Below are positions 1 through 5,088 of a DNA stretch of 7,044 nt, piece by piece. The stretch is from assembly GCA_022600695.1 (NCBI GenBank), contig JAHZJY010000273.1, positions 1 to 7,044 on the forward strand, written 5' to 3'. Within the stretch, counting starts at the first letter, position 1. The number at the start of each line of letters is the position of its first letter. The DNA is from Actinomycetes bacterium. Its GTDB lineage: Bacteria > Actinomycetota > Actinomycetes > Mycobacteriales > Mycobacteriaceae. Under the pieces are notes generated by a model that had not been told where the DNA came from, searched no databases, and saw nothing but the letters and a program-made list of their open reading frames with translations. A program made the translations under genes and the position numbers.

Positions 1-461
1 ATCCGGCGACGCGCCAGCAGCGCGAAATACACCGTGTTGGTGGCTCCGATGAGGTGGAAACGCTGCCAGTCCGGATCGCTGCGGCGTTCGCCGCCGACCG
101 GGGCGAAGAATCCCTTGGGCGTGGTGTCGGCGCCCACCACCAGGGCCACATCGCACAGGCCCGCCATGATCTGGGCCCGTGCCGATTGCAGGGCTTGGGA
201 TCCCGAGGCGCAGGCCGCGTAACTGGAGGACACCGGAATCCCGGTCCAGCCGAGTTTCTGGGCGAATGTGGCCCCGGCTACGAAGCCCGGGTATCCGTTT
301 CGGATGGTGTCCGCGCCGGCGACGAGTTGGATCTGACGCCAGTCCAGTCCGGCGTCACGCAGGGCCGCCCGGGCGGCGACCACCCCGTACTCGGTGAAGT
401 CCCGGCCCCATTTGCCCCACGGGTGCATGCCGGCGCCGAGGATGTAGACCGGGGCGTTCAC
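1..461 (-). CDS. Thiolase-like lipid-transfer protein (SCP2-thiolase/Ltp family), 3' end beyond window
   Basis: I translated this reading frame from the minus strand; 153 residues are visible and the frame is still open at the left edge. It begins MNAPVYILGAGMHPWGKWG, typical of the SCP2-thiolase/nonspecific lipid-transfer family. The putative nucleophilic cysteine is Cys84 in YAACASGSQA, followed by the thiolase-core stretch CDVALVVGADTTPKG (about 103-117). Such proteins perform thiolytic or retro-aldol carbon-carbon cleavage on acyl-CoAs in the cytoplasm; several act on steroid side chains. The GTG start overlaps the stop of the DUF35 gene in a GTGA tetranucleotide (458-461), which implies translational coupling. 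It probably corresponds to M. tuberculosis Rv1627c by order and sequence, from memory. Family assignment is firm. The exact substrate, and whether it acts as thiolase or retro-aldolase, cannot be decided from the sequence. Confidence 0.88.
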   Translation of the reverse strand, partial: MNAPVYILGAGMHPWGKWGRDFTEYGVVAARAALRDAGLDWRQIQLVAGADTIRNGYPGFVAGATFAQKLGWTGIPVSSSYAACASGSQALQSARAQIMAGLCDVALVVGADTTPKGFFAPVGGERRSDPDWQRFHLIGATNTVYFALLARRR

Positions 462-910
462 GAGGCGATCCGCCAGGCGTACACCGTGCGCTGCAGGCCG
501 TCATCTCCGACGTAGAGCGGCATCGTTGTCAGCTCCATGGACATTCCGACCTTCAAATCGCCGGCGTGGGTTCCCTCGACGACCTTGCCCAACACGATCA
601 GCCCCTCATCAGCCAGTTGTACGGCGGCGACTGCGAACGGTTCGAACGGATCACTCGTCGGGTACGGCGGCGGCGGGGCGTAGTGGTTCTCGGTGTAGCT
701 CCACAACGTGCCGCGCCGCGACAGCGCCACCGACTCCAATTCGTCGGCCTCGCAGGCCGGGTTGGGGCAGTTGTCCGGCCGCGGCGGGAAGACGAAAGTG
801 GCGCACTGCGGGCATCTGGCGCCGATCAGATGCGGCTCACCGGATTCGCCGACAGTCCACCAGCCCTCGATGGCGGGTAGTTCCGCGGCGGCGTCCGGAG
901 AAGCTGGCAC
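458..910 (-). CDS. DUF35 Zn-ribbon/OB-fold protein, partner of the thiolase
   Basis: The predicted product is 150 aa. An N-terminal rubredoxin-like Zn ribbon is visible as Cys33-x2-Cys36 and Cys48-x4-Cys53, in the context HLIGARCPQC. A C-terminal OB-fold follows, starting near RRGTLWSYTENHYAPP (about 66-81) and ending with TVYAWRIAS. DUF35 proteins bind acyl-CoA and form obligate complexes with Ltp-type thiolases or MaoC hydratases; ChsH2 with Ltp2 in cholesterol side-chain degradation is the best-known case. The downstream gene is exactly such a thiolase. I chose GTG at 910 because a TACGCT -10 box sits 6 nt upstream, giving a leaderless start, and because the KstR-like palindrome then lies outside the gene. 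The alternative ATG at 979 would give 173 aa, but it would place the palindrome inside codons 8-13 and almost abut polA. Probably the Rv1628c counterpart. Confidence 0.87.
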   Translation of the reverse strand: MPASPDAAAELPAIEGWWTVGESGEPHLIGARCPQCATFVFPPRPDNCPNPACEADELESVALSRRGTLWSYTENHYAPPPPYPTSDPFEPFAVAAVQLADEGLIVLGKVVEGTHAGDLKVGMSMELTTMPLYVGDDGLQRTVYAWRIAS

Positions 911-916
911 GGGGTC

Positions 917-922
917 AGCGTA
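917..922 (-). promoter_or_regulatory. -10 box for the DUF35-thiolase operon, leaderless start
   Basis: On the minus strand the hexamer is TACGCT, followed by six bases (GACCCC) and then GTG at 910. This fits the mycobacterial TANNNT -10 consensus with transcription starting at the first base of the start codon. No good -35 hexamer is visible; the expected -35 region (about 939-944) touches the palindrome at 943-956. The assignment is from pattern only. Confidence 0.55.
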
Positions 923-942
923 CGCGATCCTGCCAGCCCGAT

Positions 943-956
943 TGAAACGTGTTTCA
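943..956. promoter_or_regulatory. KstR-like operator palindrome
   Basis: The 14 bases TGAAACGTGTTTCA form a perfect inverted repeat, with arms TGAAAC and GTTTCA around a GT centre. They match every fixed position of the published KstR consensus TNNAACNNGTTNNA. KstR is the TetR-family repressor of the mycobacterial cholesterol/lipid catabolism regulon, relieved by sterol-derived CoA esters. Relative to the inferred start at 910 the site covers -33 to -46, overlapping the -35 region, as expected for a repressor. Relative to the inferred polA start at 995 it covers -39 to -52. I recall the Rv1627c/Rv1628c pair being listed in the M. tuberculosis KstR regulon, which agrees. Confidence 0.72.
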
Positions 957-982
957 GTTCCCCCGCGGGTGGTCGCCATGCC

Positions 983-988
983 TACAGT
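983..988 (+). promoter_or_regulatory. polA -10 box, leaderless start
   Basis: TACAGT fits TANNNT and is followed by six bases (GTGGGG) and then GTG at 995. This geometry predicts a leaderless polA transcript starting at G995. No convincing -35 is present about 17 nt upstream (960-965), which is common for extended or -10-driven mycobacterial promoters. Confidence 0.55.
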
Positions 989-994
989 GTGGGG

Positions 995-3691
995 GTGAGC
1001 GACAAGCCGACATTGATGTTGCTGGACGGTAATTCGCTGGCCTTCCGGGCGTTCTACGCGTTGCCTGCGGAGAATTTCAAGACCCGCAGCGGCCTGACCA
1101 CCAATGCCGTCTACGGGTTCACCGCGATGCTGATCAACCTGTTGCGCGACGAGGCGCCCACTCATATCGCCGCCGCCTTCGACGTATCGCGCCAGACGTT
1201 CCGGGCTGAGCGGTTTCCCGAGTACAAGGCCACCCGCAGTGCCACACCCGATGAATTCCGCGGTCAGATCGATATCACCAAGGAAGTGCTGGGCGCTCTT
1301 GGGATCACCGTGCTCGCCGAACCGGGGTTCGAGGCCGATGACATCATCGCGACTCTGGCGACACAGGCCGATGAGGCCGGCTACCGGGTTCTCGTCGTCA
1401 CCGGTGACCGCGATGCCCTGCAACTGGTCAACCCCGACGTCACCGTGCTCTACCCGATTAAGGGGGTCAGCGTGCTGACCCGGTTCACCCCGGAGGCGGT
1501 GGTGGAGAAGTACGGACTGACCCCGGAGCAGTACCCCGACTTCGCGGCGCTGCGCGGTGATCCCAGCGACAACCTGCCCGGTATCCCGGGCGTGGGGGAG
1601 AAGACCGCGGCCAAGTGGATCGTGGAGTACGGCTCCCTGCAGAACCTGGTGGACAACGTCGAGGGGGTGCGCGGCAAGGTCGGAGACTCGTTGCGCGCCA
1701 ATCTCTCCGGTGTGGTGCTCAACCGGGAATTGACCCATCTGGTGCGTGATGTGCCGCTGGCTCAGACTCCGGACACCCTGCGTCTGGCGCCATGGGATCG
1801 CGACCAGATCCACCGGCTCTTCGATGACCTGGAGTTCCGGGTACTGCGGGACCGGCTGTTCGACACCCTGGCAGCGGTGGAGCCCGAGGTCGATGCGGGC
1901 TTCGACGTGCGCGGCGGGGCGCTCGAGCCCGGCGCGGTCGCGAGTTGGTTGGCCGAACACACCGGTGACGGCAGCCGGTCCGGGCTGGCGGTGGTGGGCA
2001 GCCATGCGGTTTATGACGGCGACACCACAGCCCTGGCGATCGCGGCGGCCGACGGAGAGGGAGCTTATGTTGACACCGCCGGGTTGACGCCTGGCGACGA
2101 AGCCGCGCTCGGTTCCTGGTTGGCCGATGCGGACGCCCCGAAAGCGTTGCACGAGGCCAAGATCGCCATGCACGACCTCGCCGGGCGCGGATGGCATCTC
2201 GCCGGTGTCAGCTCCGACACTGCACTGGCCGCCTATCTTGTGCGGCCCGGCCAGCGCAGCTTCGCATTGGATGATCTGTCGCTGCGCTATCTGCGGCGCG
2301 AACTTCGGGCAGAAGCCCCCGAACAGCAGCAACTTTCCCTTCTGGACGACCCTGAGGGCGTCGATGACGAGGCGGTCCAGACACTCATCCTGCGGGCCCG
2401 GGCCGTCGCCGACCTCGCCGACGCCCTGGATGAGGAACTGGCCCGCATCGAATCCGCGGCGCTGCTCCGCGAAATGGAACTGCCGGTCCAATCGGCGCTG
2501 GCCAGAATGGAAACCATCGGCATCGCCGTGGACCTGGAGAAGCTCAACTTGCTGCAGCGGGAATTCGGCGAGCAGATCCGTCAGGCCGCTGAGGCCGCCT
2601 ACTCGGTGATCGGCAAGCAGATCAACCTCGGCTCACCCAAGCAGTTGCAGGTGGTGCTGTTCGACGAACTCGGCATGCCCAAGACCAAGAAAACAAAGAC
2701 CGGGTACACCACCGACGCCGACGCCCTGCAATCGCTGTTCGACAAGACCGGACACCCGTTCCTCGAGCATCTGCTGGCGCACCGCGACGCCACCCGGCTC
2801 AAGGTCACCGTTGATGGATTGCTGAAATCGGTGGCCGCGGACGGTCGGATCCACACCACCTTCAACCAGACCGTGGCCGCCACCGGCCGGCTGTCCTCGA
2901 CCGAGCCGAACCTGCAGAACATTCCGATCCGCACCGAGGCCGGCCGGCGCATACGTGACGCGTTCTGTGTGGGCTCCGGCGGCGGCACCGTCTATACGGA
3001 GTTGATGACTGCCGACTACAGCCAGATCGAGATGCGGATCATGGCGCACCTGTCGGGTGATGCGGAGTTGATCGAGGCATTCCGCACCGGGGAGGATCTG
3101 CACTCGTTCGTAGGGGCCCGGGCCTTCGGGGTCCCCATCGAAGAGGTCACGCCCGAGCTGCGCCGGCGGGTCAAGGCGATGTCCTACGGGTTGGCCTATG
3201 GGCTGAGCGCCTACGGGTTGTCCCAGCAGCTCAAGATCTCCACCGAGGAGGCCAAGGAGCAGATGGATCAGTACTTCGCCCGGTTCGGAGGCGTCCGGGA
3301 CTATCTGCTCGAAGTCGTCGAGCAGGCCCGGAAAGACGGATTCACCTCGACGGTGTTGGGCCGACGCCGGTACCTGGCCGAATTGGACAGCAGCAATCGG
3401 CAACTCCGGGAGGCCGCCGAACGAGCGGCGTTGAACGCTCCGATTCAGGGTAGCGCCGCCGATATCATCAAGGTCGCGATGATTCATGTCGACAACGCGA
3501 TCGCCGCAGCCGATCTGGAGTCCAGGATGGTGCTGCAGGTTCACGACGAGCTGTTGTTCGAGGTGGCGTCGGGCGAGCGTGCGGCTCTCGAGGAACTGGT
3601 GCGCGAGAAGATGGGTGGCGCCTACCCGCTGGACGTCCCGCTTGAGGTATCGGTGGGTTATGGACCTACCTGGGATGCAGCCGCGCATTAG
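995..3691 (+). CDS. polA: DNA polymerase I
   Basis: The 898-aa product fills gaps and removes RNA primers in replication and excision repair. The N-terminal 5' nuclease (about 1-295) shows its metal-ligand motifs: Asp11 in LLDGNS, FEADD (Asp115/116), TGDRD (Asp138/140) and GDPSDN (Asp189/192), followed by the helix-hairpin-helix GIPGVGEKTA. The middle 3'-5' exonuclease-like domain (about 300-490) lacks a recognisable DxE Exo I motif, so proofreading is probably lost, as known for mycobacterial Pol I. The polymerase domain (about 500-898) has motif A DYSQIE (Asp674), O-helix RRRVKAMSYGLAYG (Lys727, Tyr731) and motif C QVHDELL (His850, Asp851, Glu852). Length matches the mycobacterial family (about 900 aa). 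I prefer GTG 995 over the in-frame GTG at 989 because of the -10 spacing; the two differ by only two residues. Confidence 0.98.
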   Translation: MSDKPTLMLLDGNSLAFRAFYALPAENFKTRSGLTTNAVYGFTAMLINLLRDEAPTHIAAAFDVSRQTFRAERFPEYKATRSATPDEFRGQIDITKEVLGALGITVLAEPGFEADDIIATLATQADEAGYRVLVVTGDRDALQLVNPDVTVLYPIKGVSVLTRFTPEAVVEKYGLTPEQYPDFAALRGDPSDNLPGIPGVGEKTAAKWIVEYGSLQNLVDNVEGVRGKVGDSLRANLSGVVLNRELTHLVRDVPLAQTPDTLRLAPWDRDQIHRLFDDLEFRVLRDRLFDTLAAVEPEVDAGFDVRGGALEPGAVASWLAEHTGDGSRSGLAVVGSHAVYDGDTTALAIAAADGEGAYVDTAGLTPGDEAALGSWLADADAPKALHEAKIAMHDLAGRGWHLAGVSSDTALAAYLVRPGQRSFALDDLSLRYLRRELRAEAPEQQQLSLLDDPEGVDDEAVQTLILRARAVADLADALDEELARIESAALLREMELPVQSALARMETIGIAVDLEKLNLLQREFGEQIRQAAEAAYSVIGKQINLGSPKQLQVVLFDELGMPKTKKTKTGYTTDADALQSLFDKTGHPFLEHLLAHRDATRLKVTVDGLLKSVAADGRIHTTFNQTVAATGRLSSTEPNLQNIPIRTEAGRRIRDAFCVGSGGGTVYTELMTADYSQIEMRIMAHLSGDAELIEAFRTGEDLHSFVGARAFGVPIEEVTPELRRRVKAMSYGLAYGLSAYGLSQQLKISTEEAKEQMDQYFARFGGVRDYLLEVVEQARKDGFTSTVLGRRRYLAELDSSNRQLREAAERAALNAPIQGSAADIIKVAMIHVDNAIAAADLESRMVLQVHDELLFEVASGERAALEELVREKMGGAYPLDVPLEVSVGYGPTWDAAAH

Positions 3692-3758
3692 CCCCGGCGG
3701 GTTCATTAGCCTCCGGTGGGTGAAGGTGCGCGTCGGTGCGGGGACACGCCGCGGCGTC

Positions 3759-3773
3759 GTGCGGTTTGCGCAC
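3759..3773. terminator. Weak hairpin between convergent polA and PrsW gene
   Basis: The 107-nt gap between the two convergent stop codons (3692-3798) holds a small hairpin, stem GTGCG/CGCAC with loop GTTTG. Just upstream, at about 3746-3757, is a perfect 12-bp palindrome, ACGCCGCGGCGT, with no loop. Neither is followed by a U-tract on either strand. It may serve as a weak bidirectional, non-canonical terminator, but GC-rich sequence produces such structures by chance. No other feature is seen in the gap. Confidence 0.22.
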
Positions 3774-3798
3774 TCTCGCCGCGATATCTGGCGGCCGT

Positions 3799-4941
3799 CT
3801 ATCGCACCGGACACCGATAGTCGTTGATCACTTGTAACGCCGGCCCGGCCGCCACCCGGGCGGCCACCACCTGGTGGGCCTCCTCGTTCTGCAGGGCGAA
3901 CACCCGCTCGTCGCCGAAGCCGCGCTCGATACGGTCCCGGACGTAGGCCAGTTCGACCACCGCCAGGAAGAATCGCTTGACCGCTGACGCGGCATGCCGA
4001 CCACCCATACGCTGCGCGTTCTGCACAGCCAGTTTCCGGGAGTGCAGCGAGACCAGCCAGGTCGATTCGGCCGGCGTCACCAGGCCATGGGCGACCAACG
4101 CGGGTAGCCCAGCGGCGATGATGTGACGCTCCCGGCGTCGACTCACCACGGCCAGGATTATCGCCAGCCCGAACACGGGCATCATCCACAAGACGTAGAC
4201 ACCGAGGTAGGTGCCGGCTCCCAGCAGCGCCGAACCGTTCCACAGGCCGTGCATGACCACCGCGGCCAGGTAGCCCAGCAGCAGGCAGCTCAGCTTTGCG
4301 GGTCTGGAACGTTGTTGCAGCGCGAAGTACACCCCGATGGCGAACATGGTGGTGAACAGCGGGTGAGCGAACGGCCCGAGCACCAGGCGCATCCCGGCGA
4401 TGGCCAGCGAGCCCGTCAGCGTCTCGCCGTTGGCGATGTAGAAGACGTTCTCCAACCAGGCGAAGCCCACCGCGGTGAAACCGGCGTAGACCAAGCAGTC
4501 GGTCATGGTGTTGAGTTCGTTGCGGCGCCGGCCGGTCATCATCAACAGCAGCAACGTCCCCTTGGCGGCCTCCTCGATCACCGGTGCACCGATGGCCACC
4601 GTGACGAAATCGGGTGTCGGGCCACCGGTCCCGAACGTCTGCTCGATGACCTGTCCGAAGGCCACCGACAGCAGGACCGCGACCGAGGCGCCCCATAGAA
4701 ACGCCATGACCAGCAGTCGCGGGGGTTCCGGCTCCCAGCGGTCCAGCCACAGGTAGCACAACAGCACGAACGTCATCGCCAGACTGGACAGCGCGAGGCC
4801 CAAGGCGGTGCCGCCCGGGTCTACCGAGGTGAGCAGGCCCAGGATCAACGCCGCGAGGGTGCCGAGCGCGATGATGGCCGCGAGTGGGGCGCCGACTCTG
4901 CGGACCGGTCGCGGAAAGGGCGGCACCGTGGCGTAGGACAC
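3799..4941 (-). CDS. PrsW-family intramembrane metalloprotease
   Basis: The predicted product is a 380-aa polytopic membrane protein. About eight hydrophobic segments are visible (near 17-39, 46-66, 76-98, 113-135, 149-170, 194-208, 217-238, 243-267), followed by a soluble C-terminal tail of about 110 residues. The family's conserved motifs are all present: VIEEAAKG (Glu123, Glu124, Lys127), GFAWLEN (Glu164, Asn165), FAHPLF (His193) and MHGLWN (His231). The Glu and His residues lie in membrane segments, as expected for zinc ligands and catalysis. Bacillus PrsW cleaves the anti-sigma factor RsiW; the mycobacterial substrate is unknown, and no anti-sigma gene is adjacent here. GTG 4941 is chosen for its upstream TACGCT-N6 spacing and because it opens just before the first membrane segment. 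GTG 4926 is an alternative. ATG 5118 would run into rpsA. Confidence 0.88.
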   Translation of the reverse strand: MSYATVPPFPRPVRRVGAPLAAIIALGTLAALILGLLTSVDPGGTALGLALSSLAMTFVLLCYLWLDRWEPEPPRLLVMAFLWGASVAVLLSVAFGQVIEQTFGTGGPTPDFVTVAIGAPVIEEAAKGTLLLLMMTGRRRNELNTMTDCLVYAGFTAVGFAWLENVFYIANGETLTGSLAIAGMRLVLGPFAHPLFTTMFAIGVYFALQQRSRPAKLSCLLLGYLAAVVMHGLWNGSALLGAGTYLGVYVLWMMPVFGLAIILAVVSRRRERHIIAAGLPALVAHGLVTPAESTWLVSLHSRKLAVQNAQRMGGRHAASAVKRFFLAVVELAYVRDRIERGFGDERVFALQNEEAHQVVAARVAAGPALQVINDYRCPVR

Positions 4942-4947
4942 CAGGGG

Positions 4948-4953
4948 AGCGTA
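4948..4953 (-). promoter_or_regulatory. -10 box for the PrsW gene, leaderless start
   Basis: TACGCT on the minus strand is followed by six bases (CCCCTG) and GTG at 4941, the same hexamer and spacing as at the DUF35 gene. A TCGACA hexamer at 4974-4979 on the minus strand resembles a -35 box, but the 20-nt spacer is long. The assignment rests on pattern and on the choice of start. Confidence 0.45.
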
Positions 4954-4972
4954 GCCGCGGCCGCCCCCGGGT

Positions 4973-5002
4973 TTGTCGACGTTGTCCTCGGTCGAGTAAG
5001 AT
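4973..5002 (+). promoter_or_regulatory. Candidate distal rpsA promoter
   Basis: TTGTCG (4973-4978) and TAAGAT (4997-5002) are separated by 18 nt and resemble -35 and -10 boxes of the housekeeping sigma factor. Transcription would start around 5008-5010, giving an rpsA leader of about 80 nt that begins with the hairpin at 5008-5034. The -35 overlaps, on the opposite strand, the possible -35 of the PrsW gene. Confidence 0.45.
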
Positions 5003-5007
5003 CCTTC

Positions 5008-5034
5008 CGGCCCCGCATGCAGTTCTGCGGGCCG
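5008..5034 (+). promoter_or_regulatory. Strong hairpin in the rpsA upstream region
   Basis: Left arm CGGCCCCGCA (5008-5017) pairs with right arm TGCGGGCCG (5026-5034): nine base pairs, nearly all G-C, with one bulged C and an 8-nt loop. It lies immediately downstream of the distal -10 box and upstream of the proximal one. It could stabilise the 5' end of a long leader, take part in S1 autoregulation, or act as an attenuating structure. No U-tract follows, so a classic terminator is unlikely. The function is not established by the sequence. Confidence 0.4.
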
Positions 5035-5055
5035 AACACCAAAGAAACCTGTCCC

Positions 5056-5061
5056 TACGAT
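5056..5061 (+). promoter_or_regulatory. Candidate proximal rpsA -10 box
   Basis: TACGAT fits TANNNT closely, and transcription would start near G5068, leaving a leader of about 21 nt. That leader contains GGAG (5073-5076), a weak Shine-Dalgarno element 12 nt before the ATG, farther than usual. No good -35 is seen at the expected position. Confidence 0.42.
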
Positions 5062-5088
5062 TAACCGTGTCCGGAGCCACCCAACAAT

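Noticed and set aside
54..515. 153-codon plus-strand frame opposite the thiolase gene
   Set aside because: It is antisense to a clear thiolase with its catalytic-cysteine motif, and its own translation has no recognisable domain.
977..979. ATG at 979 (minus) as the start of the DUF35 gene
   Set aside because: It would put the KstR-like palindrome inside the coding region and leave only 9-15 nt to polA. GTG 910 has a well-spaced -10 box. It remains a possible alternative.
980..2491. N-terminal extension of the DUF35 frame, up to 677 codons, running antisense to polA
   Set aside because: Only the last 150-173 residues resemble a protein family. The rest is the shadow of the polA 5' nuclease and exonuclease coding sequence.
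3746..3757. Palindrome ACGCCGCGGCGT downstream of polA as an operator
   Set aside because: It is purely GC-rich, has no matching known operator and no promoter beside it. It is mentioned only as part of the weak terminator region.
4123..4698. 191-codon plus-strand frame rich in His/Gln inside the PrsW gene
   Set aside because: It is antisense to conserved PrsW motifs. The His/Gln richness is the complement of Leu/Val/Met codons in membrane segments.
2633..5080. 815-codon open frame on the minus strand across the end of polA, the gap and the PrsW gene
   Set aside because: It is in a different frame from the PrsW gene and antisense to the polA polymerase domain. The translation is low-complexity and Arg/Gly-rich with no domain, as expected for mirror frames in high-GC DNA.
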